DNA from: Hippasteria phrygiana
Lineage: Eukaryota > Echinodermata > Asteroidea > Valvatida > Goniasteridae
Reading direction: 5' to 3'
DNA length: 64,000 nt
Assembly (NCBI GenBank): GCA_037893225.1
Contig: JAZGUH010000001.1
Location: forward strand, 434,001-498,000
Numbering within the stretch: the first letter of the stretch is position 1; every line of letters starts with the position of its first letter. Shown here in pieces: positions 43,060 to 54,851 of the stretch. The notes beneath the pieces were generated by a model. That model was not told where the DNA came from. It was given only the letters and a program-made list of their open reading frames with translations, and ran no database searches. Position numbers and translations under genes: made by a program.

Positions 43060-43965
43060 TTATGATGTATCTTTTATGTTTATTTATTAGTTTACATTTG
43101 ATTTTATATCGGTAACTGAATACTTGATAGTGTGAGGGTTGTGACGTCCGAGTCCCTTGATTAGAAATCCCTTTTTAGTCTACTCTACCAACTAAACATG
43201 CACGTGGGCACAGCGCGCGTGGATAAGGTATTTTCCGAGAGAAAAAGATACCCTCAAGTGTTACGGAACATTGTAATTTAGGTAAACTGGTTCTCGACGC
43301 GACAAAGTGAAAATGATATTACCAGGGAGATTGGAACCAGTCCAGAATAATATTACGTGTATAGTTTTATGATGTGAATGCATAATATGTTGCGTACGTT
43401 GCGTCCACTTTTTTTCACTCTGATTTTCTTATTAATGAATGAAATATTGTTGCAGACGGTTTTGAGGTTTTTCAAAAATCAAAACCGGACGTAATCAGTT
43501 TAATTATAAAACCGGAAAAAAACGGTTTACCGGTAAACCGCACAAGCTTATTTTCAGTCAAAAGTTAGTTTGTGAAATAGGCTCTGAAGATATTGTATTG
43601 TAATTATGGAACACATAATGTATTGATCAGTAAAGAGTATTCACAATATCCGTATTATAAATGTAAATATATTGTACAATTTTTACAAGCACGTGTAAGC
43701 CTACAATATTTTATATACTACCCTGACTACATGTATGTATATTATCTGATAAGAGAGCGTGCAGTCACATAATGCAAGTTGTGTACTAGAAATGAAAATC
43801 TATATTTAGAATATTAGGAGCGGCATAGACAGGGTGAGGGCTCGGGGGGGGGGGGGGGGGGGGGGCTTGTCAGTCATCTTTTTAGTATGTACCTTACAGG
43901 AAAAATAGTCTTGTGTTCACTCAGAAATAGTATACAAATAATGAATGTATGTGAGTGCGATGGTA
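43060..43965. other. AT-rich gene-free stretch
   Basis: No exon recognised. A poly-G tract is at about 43844-43865. Confidence 0.35.
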
Positions 43966-44165
43966 AGAATAATTTCATGGGGTGACAGAAAATTCCATCT
44001 GTCACCGAATGAAATTATTCTTTTCATTGCAAGAACGGGAAACATTCGTTATTTTGTTTTATACAACACCTGAATAAATCCTCGTCATCTGATTGGTCAG
44101 AGCATGACCGATGGTTTGACCATGCAATGGAAGTTCTATTCACTATTGAATAGAACTTCTATTGA
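43966..44165. repeat. Two short hairpins
   Basis: 'aagaataatttcatggggtgacag' / 'ctgtcaccgaatgaaattattctt' (43966-44022) and 'ggaagttctattcactattgaatagaacttc' (44128-44160). Confidence 0.8.
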
Positions 44166-44619
44166 ACTGGTCTGTACTGAAGCCGAAGAACAACATTACA
44201 TTCTGTGCAGCCAAATACTGCAGTGAACAATCAGTGTGAACCTGAATTATAATATATACATGTCAGCAAGTATTAACATACTGCACTGTGCTTTGGGCAG
44301 TGTTGAATATTTGAAAACAAATTATGATTGAAGAGACATGTTAGATTGTTATATCGCCGTCTTGGATACTGTATTTTGATTGGCCTAGACAATCATGTGT
44401 CCGGTGTATAAAAACGACTGTCACACATCAGCGCAGCCAGCTAGCTATTGAGCTGTATCATTGGTACCCACGCTACACTGTTAACGATAAGAAACTATAG
44501 TTGGGAGCAGCGAACTAGCAGACGATCAGCTGTTTTGGTCGCGTGATTTGTTTGAGTTAATTTCCACCAAGCAAGGCAAGTTGAACTGAAATAAACTGGG
44601 TTTGGCGATATAACAAAAC

Positions 44620-44741
44620 AATTGTTGACTGCAGTGATGTGATGTTTTTAACACCCTCGGGGACGCATAGCAGCCTCGGCTGCTATGCGTCCCCGAGGGT
44701 GTTAAAAACGTCATATCCCACATCACTGCAGTCAACAATTT
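44620..44741. repeat. Perfect-core palindrome
   Basis: 'gttgactgcagtgatgtgatg' and 'taacaccctcggggacgcatagcagcc' meet their inverse copies at 'tcgg' near 44675; arms of about 55-60 bases with little mismatch and almost no loop. Confidence 0.92.
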
Positions 44742-44988
44742 TATATGAGACTGTTGTGACATTGCAGATGTGGAAAGGATGTTGGACTATTGATAAGTAT
44801 TTCAGGTATGGTTAGTAAGGACGTTGTCTTTCTTGTTACAATCAGGCCATTTTCGTGAATTCATTTGTACTTGTTATGCACTGTGTAAAAGACTTGTACT
44901 GTACACATTATTGTTATATTTCTGTATTGTCTTTAAAATTAATTTGCTGGACTGAACAGACCTTTTGTATGCTTAATTTGAATGTCAG

Positions 44989-45309
44989 GTGTGCAAAGTT
45001 CTTTTATCAGTATTCACACCTAGTGATAATAATAGAATAGATTGGGTTTCCGGCTCGTCACGTGTCTTGCGTCGGCTAAATATAATTAGACAAGCCTACG
45101 CGTTCCGGAAAACTGTCCAAGATGTTACCAGGACGATAGCGCTGCCACCAGGCGGAAAATTTACAGGCACTAAACGCCCGGAGTTCTGCCTCACCGGTTT
45201 AGTGTTTCTAGTTCTGAGACTAGGGTTCGTAGCCAAAATATATGACCCAGTGAAGAAGGTATACGCAGTGATGAGCAGTCTTTTTATTCCTAAGGAAAGG
45301 GTTCACTAA
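44989..45309 (+). CDS. Unrecognised open frame
   Basis: 107 codons, basic and hydrophobic, with ALPPGGKFTGTKRPEFCLTG and YDPVKKVYAVMSSLF. The text does not look like a repeat-derived frame and the composition is protein-like, but no family came to mind and no splice partners were found. It may be a fragment of a mobile element protein. A real gene is unproven. Confidence 0.2.
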   Translation: MCKVLLSVFTPSDNNRIDWVSGSSRVLRRLNIIRQAYAFRKTVQDVTRTIALPPGGKFTGTKRPEFCLTGLVFLVLRLGFVAKIYDPVKKVYAVMSSLFIPKERVH

Positions 45310-45757
45310 AAGAAATCCACTCTTCAGGTAAATATTCAACACAACTCAATGAATAATAATTTAATTCCAGTCCACAACAAATTGCAAACACGCCAAGGAT
45401 AAGCTGTCTAAATGTCTAAAATAAATGGTTGAGAGGATACAATCAGGATAGTGCTCTCTGCACTGGTCCACAATGAACTGTAGCCCCTAGTATATGTATA
45501 GTCACTGAAAATAATAAGGATAGTGCTCTCTGTACTGGGAGGATAATAATTACTGCCTCTAAATTATTCCAGTCAACAGCTCTTAAATAGCATTAGGCAA
45601 CTCCAATGTTTTTTCTCAATATCACCAGGCAATTCCTATGCCTCTTATAAATAAATAAATACCATCAGGCAATTCCTATGCCCCTTCCAGTAACTCCAGA
45701 CCTATCACAAGGCATCTGACGGGTCTGCCAGTAGTTTCTTGGATAATCTCAATAAAA

Positions 45758-46110
45758 CTAATCCATTCCGGAGGTCGCAGGTTCGAATCCCGCTCCTGCC
45801 AGTTTCTTTGTTCACTTTGAAAATGTATTCAAATTTACCTAATCAGTTTCCCTTGTGGATTGTTTGACGAATTATAAGTTAAAAAGTCGTATCCTCATTG
45901 AGTGATCCCCACAATGTCGCTTCCCAGGCTATACGGCATTCTGGGTTAATGACTTCTGACTAGCGCCCACCCGAACAAAGATACTGACAATTTAGGAGAC
46001 CGCCAACATAGGGCAAGATAGCTCAGTTGGTAGAGCACCGGTACGGTATTCTGGAGGTCACAGGTTCGAATCCCGCTCTTGCCAGTTTCTTTGTTCACTT
46101 TGAAAATAAA
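45758..46110 (+). mobile_element. tRNA-derived repeat, two tRNA modules in tandem
   Basis: The first module is a 3' half (45772-45803, 'ggtcgcaggttcgaatcccgctcctgcca'). The second is complete (46012-46084): acceptor GGCAAGA/TCTTGCC, D arm GCTCAGTTGGTAGAGC, B box GGTTCGAATCC. Both are followed by 'gtttctttgttcactttgaaa'. The anticodon loop lacks U33 and two T-stem pairs are mismatched, so I call it SINE-like and not a tRNA gene. Confidence 0.75.
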
Positions 46111-47031
46111 ACTAATCCACTTAATTAATTCAAGGCCTCTGACGGGCCTGCCAGTAGTTTCTTGAATTTCCGATCACTGAGAGTAATTTAGAAGACTGAA
46201 ATTATTTTATCCTATTCCTTCATTCCAAATGATGTGACTTGCAGTGTCTTCCAAATCCAAGCTACGATTATGCTACTCCTCAAGCTCCTCACACTCCTCA
46301 ATAAGATTCGTCCGCAGCCAAACTAAAACTCCTCCAAAATCATTATTTCTTACTATGCTATTACTAATTGTCTCCTCAGTGCTCCTCAAATAAGCTGACA
46401 TCGTGACGGTTGGTAAAATATCAGCGATAAATAACGCAATTTACAGTGATAAAAGTGGATGAAATGTACTCTAAGTTTATCCAGACATAAAGGTAAGTTT
46501 GACAAAATGACCGGGGGAATTTGTGTCACACAGCCCTCTCCCAAGACTTTGCTGTCCTCAGCAAGCGAAAAAAAAAGAAAAAGAAAACCACATAAATTTA
46601 ACCAAATGTTATTAACGTTACTTCGAACAACATTAAGAATTAAAATTAATGTAAATCTAAGTACAGGCGCATCAATAACTGTATCAATATCAATCGCGTC
46701 ACTTCAGTTGCTTCTCATCTTCCCAAGCAAACTTTAATAAATTTCCATCTCAAATTAAAAAAATTATACACCATTTGTAACGTTACACAGCACTCGCAGT
46801 AAATAACTAGGTAACAGTTTATTTTCCTTAGTACTGGCAGTAGTCGCGCTCGCAAAGGCTTACAATATTTGGCATGTCAATGCAGTAACAAATCAAGGTT
46901 TTACAAATATAAAAAAAAACCATTACATTCATCATTTTAAAATAATTTACATCTGATTCAATTTGTCCAACAATATAAATGTACTTTCATTTATGTAATA
47001 TCTAGTCTACATCCAAAATTGACCAAATTCC

Positions 47032-47166
47032 CTACTCTTCCTTCTTGGCCTTCATGTCATAGACTCTCTCAGTCACTTCTTGCTTCGTTACTTGTCCGTC
47101 CCGATCGTAGGTTGTGGTGGTGTGTTTTTCTGTTATCTTGAATACACCTCGTGCCAGATTCTTGAA
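47032..47166 (-). pseudogene. Possible last exon of the accessory ORF
   Basis: After 'attttcag' an open frame reads FKNLARGVFKITEKH, TTTTYDRDGQVTKQEVTERV and ends KAKKEE then stop. The phase relative to the preceding segment could not be reconciled, perhaps because of mutations. Confidence 0.35.
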
Positions 47167-47186
47167 CTGAAAATTTCTCTACTTAC

Positions 47187-47881
47187 ACTTCCTCTTCCTT
47201 GGTCTACTGTCATGGTCACTGTCCCTGTCACTCTCGTCCTCCGACGAACTAGCTTTAACCATCTTCCTAATTTTTACAGTCGTTGGTTTTCCCACACTGA
47301 TTGATGCCTGATTCTCTTCTAGCCGTTCAATCTCCTTTTCCACGTCTGCATGATGCCATTAAGGAAATGGCGGCCTCTGCTGCTGCAATCTCTTCTTTCT
47401 CTTCATCCGTGCCAACTTCTGCACTTTCTTTCTTCTCGTTTCCATTGCAAACTTCCCTCTCCTTTTTATCTCCTTCGTTCTTCTTCCGATCGTCTTCTTC
47501 TCTTTTCCTCCGATCTTCTTTCTCTCTCTTTCTCTGATCCTCTTCTTCTCTCTTTTCCCTCCAACACTCAACTCTGCTTCTCCGGTCCTCATATCCATTT
47601 CTCGTCATCCAAGGTTTAACCTGTTCAATGCGGGGATTGATGCTCAGAATGTTGTCACCTTTCCGTGTATGTGCTGCATCATAGTGTCTTTTTAGATTGG
47701 CACGTCTCCCGTATGTGAGTGGGCATTGGCGGCACTAACACCTCTCTCTGTATTCCAAGTGCGTGGTCTTGTGCCGATCATAGTTAAACCTCTTGCCAAA
47801 GCATAGGCTGCAACCCTCGCACTGATATACTCTCCTGTCGTCTAGGATCTTGTGGAGGTCTTCCAATTTTCTGTCTATCAT
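47187..47881 (-). pseudogene. Accessory C2H2 zinc-finger/coiled-coil ORF of the retroelement
   Basis: Follows the integrase fragment after 'gtgttttctttgtatag', a good acceptor. From ATG at 47881: YQCEGCSLCFGKRFNYDRHK (a C2H2-like finger), a TAG stop, then CRQCPLTYGRRANLKRHYDA and AH (second C2H2 finger), a charged R/E/K coiled-coil stretch, a frameshift near 47345, and an acidic Ser/Asp tail ending RPRKRK. A donor-like GTAAGT follows. Function unknown; nucleic-acid binding is inferred from the fingers. Confidence 0.6.
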
Positions 47882-47948
47882 GTCGATGTCTATACAAAGA
47901 AAACACAATAAAGGATAGAGATCATTATTTCGAAACTATTCATGGACA

Positions 47949-48296
47949 TTACGACATCCCATATCTTACTGGTGGGCTCCTTTGTCTTAAGGAATTCCTC
48001 CTTTTCGGCATTACTGGCTCTTTGTTTTTAGTTCCTTTTACAGGTGGTCCCTCATAAGGTTTTAACCTATCTGCATGAACCACAGCAAAGTTGGTATTTT
48101 TCCCCTTCTTGATTCGGAACACAACGTCCGTGAGCTGCTTCACCACTTTGTATGGTCCTTCCCAAGGTAAGCCTAGTTTTGGACTCTTCCCTTTCTTTGT
48201 TGCTGGATTATGAAGCTACACATACATGCCCACATTGATTTTGCATTTCTCGGCCCTCTTATTATAGTTCCTCTTTTGGTGTTCAGCTGCACCTGT
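47949..48296 (-). pseudogene. Ty3/gypsy integrase C-terminal fragment
   Basis: Reads AAEHQKRNYNKRA, then LHNPATKKGKSPKLGLPWEG, PYKVVKQLTDVVFRIKKG and VVHADRLKPYEG. This is the well-known GPY/F-type end of gypsy integrases (WEGPY..V....Y.I......VH..RLKPY). One in-frame stop follows NVGMYV, where tryptophan is usual. The catalytic core is missing. A relic, not a host gene. Confidence 0.85.
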
Positions 48297-48339
48297 TAAA
48301 CATTTCCTTGTTCAAATTTAACCAACAAAGGGCTGAATT

Positions 48340-48530
48340 TTTTAAAGTGAACAAAGAAAACTGGCAGGAGCAGGATTCAAACCTGCGACCTTCGGAATGC
48401 CGTACAGGCGCTCTAACAACTGTCAGTCTCCCAAACTGTCAGTGTTTTTGTTCAGGGTCGCTAGTCGGAAGTCATAAACCCATAATGCCATATAGCCAGG
48501 GATCGCGCCCCAAATTTACGATACAGAGAA
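48340..48530 (-). mobile_element. tRNA-derived repeat, copy 3
   Basis: Minus strand 'ggtttgaatcctgctcctgccagttttctttgttcacttt' with body 'gggttta..gacttccgactagcga' shared with 17085-17365 and 45758-46110. It adjoins the truncated gypsy element. Confidence 0.65.
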
Positions 48531-49281
48531 AAGAGAAAAGAAAATGTTTTTTTTTCAAAGCACGGACAGTTATCCAGAAATTGCCTTCACCCGAGTGTAA
48601 ATCAGTACCTTTTTTATAGATGTCAAGAAGCGAGTTCCGGAATTCATGCAGGTCTTATATTCTGCTTTGTCATAGCTTTATTGTGCATTTACTGCTTATT
48701 TATCTTGCACTTGTACTTGGACATGGACCTGAACAGAACAATCATTGAACAACAAGGATGCTCGACATGTAAGTCTTGTGACTTTAATATTTGTGGCCAT
48801 AGGTTAACTTTCCAGAACCATCCAGCTGTCTACATATTGACAGCCATAACCAGATTGAAAACAAAGTGAATAGTGGAAAAGTGGATTGAACTTGATGAAA
48901 ACCAAGGCTCAGGGTTTGATGCAGGGTAATCCGTTTTCATGTTAACTGTGTAGTCAAATAGGTCAGGCTGCCTTGCCATATACCCTGCCCCATTAGTAAA
49001 TACCATGTGCCTTGATGCCCCCAAAATTGAAAATGGTTTATGTTGAACAAGACAAGAATGCTATAGTATTAGCCATCGTGAAAGGGCTGAGAAAATAAGA
49101 GCTTTTAGTGTTTCTGAAAAGAAGTTTCTTCATTTTGGGATAACTGCATAGCCTGTTGCAGGATATACAAAAGTCATCCACCCATTACAGCTAAAATATA
49201 TTTTTTTAAATCCTCTTTTAGGTCTGGATTGCTGGATGTTATTTTTTTATCCTAAACGTGCTTTGAAATCATGACGAGGGC

Positions 49282-49384
49282 TCTATTTCATAAAATTTAG
49301 GAATATTCCTGTCCTGGACTTAGGAACAATATCGTTCTTCCTAAGTCCAAGATTGGAATATTGCTAACTTTTATGAAGAGCCAG
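49282..49384. repeat. Short fold-back element
   Basis: 'ggctctatttcataaaatttaggaatattcc' and 'ggaatattgctaacttttatgaagagcc' are inverted; 'gacttaggaa' pairs with 'ttcctaagtc' in the middle. Confidence 0.85.
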
Positions 49385-49499
49385 CCCAGATGGATTTAAA
49401 GAATGTGAAGATAAAATTTGCATCAGGGATGATGTAAATTAGGAGAGAAATTTTTGCCCTTCCCGACGTAGTGTATGAAGCACTGTATGCACAGGGCTT

Positions 49500-49600
49500 T
49501 CTGAGAGCCTGCGGGGAAAGAATTCACAGGCTTACTCAGGCAGGACTCGAACCCATGATCTCCTGCTTACTGGTGCAGGTGTCTAAGGATTTAAAAAAAT
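49500..49600 (-). mobile_element. tRNA-like fragment
   Basis: Minus strand 'gatcatgggttcgagtcctgcctgagtaag' resembles a B-box arm. No full cloverleaf. Probably a SINE remnant. Confidence 0.3.
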
Positions 49601-49753
49601 TGGCACTGCCGCTTCTGTTATATGAATAACTGTTATAGGTCATATTATGCCTTCATGCAAGTAATTGTATTGTTAACATTTGAGAATTTTCTTCCCGTTT
49701 ATAGACCCATTTCACGTGTCTGTCATGGACCGCATAGCGTAGTGATGCTAATG

Positions 49754-49929
49754 CAGAGTTGTAAGCAAGTTGGATCAAAAGGTAGGTCAATCACAAGTCT
49801 GCTCACAAGCTACATAGGATGAACAATGACAAAGGGATGCTTTTGTTAGTGTTTTTGAATAGCTTGTTACATGGCTGGAGACTAAAAGTGACTTGTGATT
49901 GACTTATGATTGACTTGATTACAACTCTG
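49754..49929. mobile_element. MITE with CAGAGTTGTA ends, copy 5
   Basis: 'cagagttgtaagcaagttgg' to 'gattgacttgattacaactctg', with the family interior 'aggatgaacaatgacaaaggga'. Confidence 0.8.
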
Positions 49930-50704
49930 TGCAAATGAAGTGCTTAAAACCAGTCAAGCATACCAGGTGCCCGCATATGGTTTAACCTGTACTCTGATCA
50001 CTCATGGTGGTTCAAACTTGGTTCTTATTTTTGGACGCTCTCTGATAAACCTGGGTGAAAAGATCTATACCTAACTGGAACTTTGACCAAAGACGCTTCA
50101 CCCTTTTTGTCTGGAAAGCTTATTAACTAGTTATTAAGATTTGGTTATTCACTGAAGTTGTTTTAGTAAACTGTGGCTGAGATGAAAATTTTTTTGTGTG
50201 AAATATTTTGGATAATCGCTCAGATTATTTTCTATCAAATTCACATAATTGTGACATGATTAATCAGTCTGTACCTGATAAAAATACTGAAGGTGATATC
50301 TTTTCTTTCAAAAATTGTAAATTGTGTGCTTTTTAATTGATGTGTTAACATTTGTAAGCGATATTTTTGACTTAATAAAATATGACATATTGAGTTGAAT
50401 TAATTCTTTATAAGAATATTTGTCACTTGTTTCTTACTTTGTTTGCATGACTGTTTCTGTAGATAAATATTTCGAATGGAACACCATGTTTAAGCTGAAA
50501 ACTTGGTGCATTGTGCAAACATTAAATTCTTCTACTTTTTCATTCCAAACAACGAAAGGAAACTTAAAGCTGCTACATGTTTCTGCCCCGACTGAAAATT
50601 TCAATTGAATGGATTTCCCCTAGTAACGATTTATTGAAGACAATTGTATTTTTGATCTAAAAAACATTACTGTATTTGGTCTTCCCAAAAATTATTGTTT
50701 TATG

Positions 50705-51420
50705 TGTTATGTGCAGTGTCAAAAAACAAACATGTCCTACTTTTGATCCTAAATAACTCTTGTTTACCAATGGAATTAAACCAAAATTTCAGATCGTGTA
50801 AACAAGACATGACAAATTTTATTGGGCAAATTTCACCAGCTTTGTGCAAGAGGGCGAGATTTAAATGCCATACAAAAAAATGCTCACTTGCACAATCTGC
50901 CACTTTCGACTTGGCGTCCTCCAATGTCGATACAGCGCTGGAGATGGCGTGACTTCGTCTTAAGCTTATGGGGCTTAAGCTTATCTCAAGGAATTAGTCT
51001 GTCAGACGTCCCTATGCAACTTGATGTGTTGCGCCAAACGATCGAGGAGGTGTGCAATGACATCAGGGGTGATCCTGCATTCCTTCAGAAGCTTTTGGCC
51101 GCAGCACACGCCTTCCGCCACCGTCTCCAGTGCTGTATCGACATTGGAGGACGCCGGCCAAGTCGGAAGTGGCAGATCCTGAAAGTGAGTTTTTTTCGTA
51201 TGGCATTTAAATCTCACCCTCTTCCACAAAGCTGATGAAATTCGCTCCATAAAATTTGTCATGCCTTGTTTACATGATCTGAAATGTTGGTTTAATTCCA
51301 TTGGTAAACAACAGTTATTCAGGATCAACAGCAGGACATGTTTTTTTACACATAGTACAATGTACATGTACATTGATACTGTAGGAATTATGAGCATTCC
51401 ATTCAAAATTCTAAACTTGC
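50705..51420. mobile_element. Fold-back Tc1/mariner-like remnant
   Basis: Arms of about 240 bases (50713-50951 and about 51115-51375) are inverted: 'ttaccaatggaattaaacc', 'agatttaaatgccatac', 'gtcctccaatgtcgatacag'. On the plus strand the 160-base centre plus right arm encodes a transposase C-terminus: LWG, then LRQTIEEVCNDIRGDPAFLQ, and RLQCCIDIGG, the usual mariner-type ending. The DDD/E catalytic part is missing. Confidence 0.75.
50940..51190 (+). pseudogene. Transposase C-terminal fragment (Tc1/mariner type)
   Basis: An open frame of about 80 codons resembles the end of mariner transposases (FFLWG..., then Ile/Glu-rich helix, then R..C....GG). It is lodged between and partly within the inverted arms. 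No start or catalytic residues, so it cannot be an active enzyme. Confidence 0.6.
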
Positions 51421-51947
51421 TCAATCTGTCACTGTCGATCCTTTGTTTCGTGGAATGTTTTATTTGAAAGTTCGTAACTTATCTAATGCTAATAAGGTGA
51501 TGACCCCAAAGCTCGGGACATGACAGCTTCAAAGGAATATGCCTCCAGAGCCAAGAAAATACAATGTCCTCTCAATTTAGGTCTGAAAAATGTCATGTAG
51601 GCATTGTTATTAGGAAAAACATTCTAGTGGTACTTTGGAGTTTTACTGCATAAACTGAAAAAACAAAACGATAATTTGGCGGTTTTGGCTGCCACTTTTT
51701 CACCAGATTTTCAGAAAATGTAGACACACAAAATGGACAACCACTTGCACATAGGCATTACACTGTTTACACAATCGTGTACACACAGTCCATCAAGCTA
51801 ATGGCTGTTGACTGCATTGATCTTGGAAGGAAGAATAATGTGTTCAACTGTTGCTTAGCAACTTCTCTCGTTTAAATAAATGTCCTTTCACTGGCTTTTA
51901 GTTCAGTGCCTTGTAGGCCATCAGCCTGGGGGGTTGGTCGGCATCAA

Positions 51948-52258
51948 ACGAGGGGAATAATGCTCATGGTGATTTTTGGCAAGGTATGCACCCCTGTAGT
52001 TGGAAAATATGTGATAGCATTGCAGCGGTGGCAGCTTTTTGGGTGTTATCACCCTTAAAAAAAAATGGCTGCCAAAATGCTTTTTACCACATATAATTAA
52101 TCCGGTAACAATCATATTGGCGGCCATTTTGAACAACAAATTGAAAAAGTGATAACACCCAAAAAGCTGCCACCGCTCACGCTGCAATGCTATCACACAT
52201 TTTCCAACTCGAGGTGTACATATGTACCTTGCCAAAAATCACTATGAGTATTACTCCT
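51948..52258. mobile_element. Fold-back MITE
   Basis: 'gatttttggcaaggtatgcacc', 'atgtgatagcattgcagcgg' and 'tggcagctttttgggtgttatcac' are inverted at 52150-52250. Arms of about 120 bases. Confidence 0.88.
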
Positions 52259-52259
52259 C

Positions 52260-54200
52260 TCGCTCTTTTGATACCGGTGGCCCAATTTTTGGTCAAGTAA
52301 TGCGTCTTTTTGACAAATAGTTCATATACTTTGCCAGCTCTGTACAACATAATGTAACTGCCAAGAAATGACTTTAAAGTCGTTTGTCAGTGCTCCGTCA
52401 GATATTTTTTGACCCACAAATTTTACTTGCCAAGTCTCTCTACACTGAACTAGTACCATGCCTCGGTTCAGAACTGCATTATTGTCAGTCTGTCAATAAT
52501 TATTTGATGAGGGAACGTAGGTGGATTGTTTGTTTAATGCCTCATATGCGATTAGGCAAAATCAGTCGAAACTCGGCAATCCTTGTTTTGAGATATGGGC
52601 CAAAATATGTTCTTTTTTTACAAAAAAAAGAAGGGAAAAACATTCTTCTTTCACATGAAAATATGACATGTATTATAAATGTGCTAAAAATGACTCAATT
52701 AAAGTACTGTATCTTAACTTGATTTTCTCAGTTTCTTTCTTTATAATGTGCCAGTGTTCAAATATTTGTAACTTCTTAACCAAAGGTCGTTTTCACTAAT
52801 ATGGAGCTTGGAGTACGCTACAATTACCATTACTTCACATTTGCTGAAAGGATCATTTTAGGCCAGAGCAACAACTTTGAAGATGTCCAGCATCAGAATA
52901 GTCAACGATAGTAGTAAGTAGTTAATGATTTAATTAATTTAAAAGAAAACAACAAATCTCGGTGCACATAGACAAAAATGTTCTTGAGATTTGTGACTCA
53001 CAACACGGGTAAAACGATGGGGAAAGACAAGTCAGTTGGGTATGTTTGTGTATCTTGCTAAAACTGACTCACGAGCAAGTATTCATTTGTGGGATTTAAA
53101 TTTAACAGACAAACTGACACACATTTGCAGATACCAAAAATATGCAATATTCATTTTTTTTTTTTTATATTGCTGTTGTACTCTTACTAAAAAATAAGCC
53201 TGCATACATACCTTATGTATGAAGATTCATATGGCAAGAAAAAAAAAACCTAGGCTACCATTCGAGATTATAAACTGTTTGTTCTACATGATTCTATTAT
53301 TAAAAAAATACCAGTAATTAAACGTAATTATAAAATAGAAAACACAAGATTAAAATGGTTTTTACAAATTTCTTTGGCCATGCATAATAAAGCACTGATG
53401 TATGTACATACATAATTAAAGCATGCTTTTTATGTCTAGAATGTTTGGTCACTGGTTTCCTTCATTAATAAATGTATGGGTGGAAACCAGTGTAAGCGAT
53501 CGCAATGAATTTATACATCAAAAAATACACATCAACGATTGGACGGATCGTTCAATAAAACTCAAATTGAACCATTTTGAAGACAGTTGTATTATAACAC
53601 ATTAGAGAACATGTGTAAAATAGTGGATTCCTTTAGGTTAAAAAAAATATTTCAAACAAAAATGGTTTCCATTTTCCCTCGCAATTCAATGTACATATGA
53701 ATGATCAGGATAGATGGAACATGGTGTAATGGTTTAACCATGACGCAACCAATCATGCCAATAGGTTGAAAAAAAAAATACCAAAAAACACCACCCCTCA
53801 AAAAAAAAAAAACATTTCTTTTTAACCATCTTGAAATCCTGTCAATACAAACTGCAATATCCATTGTGTGTAGATTAATATGTAATACATATTCAAGATT
53901 TCCTGAGCACTGTTAAGAATACTTGTTTTGTTTTTGTTTTTTTTTATAACTTTTTCCTAAACCATCTGTTACACATAACAGCACACGATACCATCCCCAA
54001 AGACAAAAACAAAATTTCCAGCAAAGAGAAAGTCCCGTTACAAACAAGCTGCAATCACGTTATGTACAAGTAATTCAGATTGGTTTGAGGACAGCAACCA
54101 AACCAGTGAAAGCGTACACACCATAGCCACATTCACACTGAACTGAACATTTCCCAGGCATCACTACAGGACGACAAAATCTTTCTTTAAATCCTGCCAA
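52260..54200. other. AT-rich gene-free stretch
   Basis: No accepted exon. A small stem 'tcactggtttcc' / 'ggaaaccagtg' occurs near 53450-53490. Parts could be intergenic between FAIM and Gli or Gli 3' flank. Confidence 0.35.
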
Positions 54201-54211
54201 TTAAATGTAGT

Positions 54212-54480
54212 ATACAACATTTGCTTTTGCTGTCATTTTTAGAAATGAATGGATTTGGTGGTTAGTATTTTATTGCAAATACTGTAACAGTATAAACCTG
54301 TTTAAAGGTTTGTGTTCATAGATGCTGCAAAAACAGGGGAAAATGCTGTTCTTGTAGTCTGGTTCCCTGACCCTACTTCAGACAAAACAGAGCAATTTAT
54401 AGACGTCAGGGAACCAGACTGTTTCCAACGATGGTCGGCCAACCATCGCTGGAAATTGATACAAAAATTCCACTTTTCTT
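54212..54480. repeat. Dispersed repeat, copy 2, with hairpins
   Basis: Copy of 28436-28740. Here 'agtctggttccctgac' and 'gtcagggaaccagact' form a stem (54357-54420), followed by 'tttccaacgatggtcggccaaccatcgctggaaa'. Confidence 0.75.
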
Positions 54481-54851
54481 GAAAATTACAGCACACCAGG
54501 TGCCATGATTTCACAGCATGCTTGAGACTGCTATTTACTTACAGTCAAGTAAGGTCTTTTAATAATTCAGTAGTTTTGTTTTTGGTCTTTGCAAATGTTG
54601 TATATTACATTTAAGTCTGGTTTTTAGTGAAAATACAGTCAAGAACTCACACAATATTAGGTTTCAGATCAGAAAACATGTTCAATGCACTAACCACGAA
54701 GAGAGATGAGAAACTAGTCAGTCTGTAGTCTTGGAATTCCCCAAAGAAGTTTGGACATTTTGAGTAAATAGCCTTTAAAGGTTTGTTTTTTTCTCTCCAG
54801 AAAGTGAGTCCTCATTACAAGAGAAATCTAACGAAGTTGAGTTTATAACAT

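Larger units (their letters stand above)
47032..48300 (-). mobile_element. Decayed Ty3/gypsy retrotransposon 3' part
   Basis: Contains the integrase C-terminal region (48296-47949) and a downstream zinc-finger ORF (47881-47187), then a further open segment (47166-47032). The integrase and everything upstream is cut off near 48300, next to a tRNA-derived repeat. A purine-rich 'gggagagggc' followed by 'tgtgtgacaca' on the minus strand near 46535 may mark polypurine tract and LTR start; this is a guess. Confidence 0.7.

Noticed and set aside
46012..46084. Functional tRNA gene
   Set aside because: The acceptor stem pairs, but the anticodon loop lacks U33, stem pairs are broken, and the same module recurs in a dispersed repeat.
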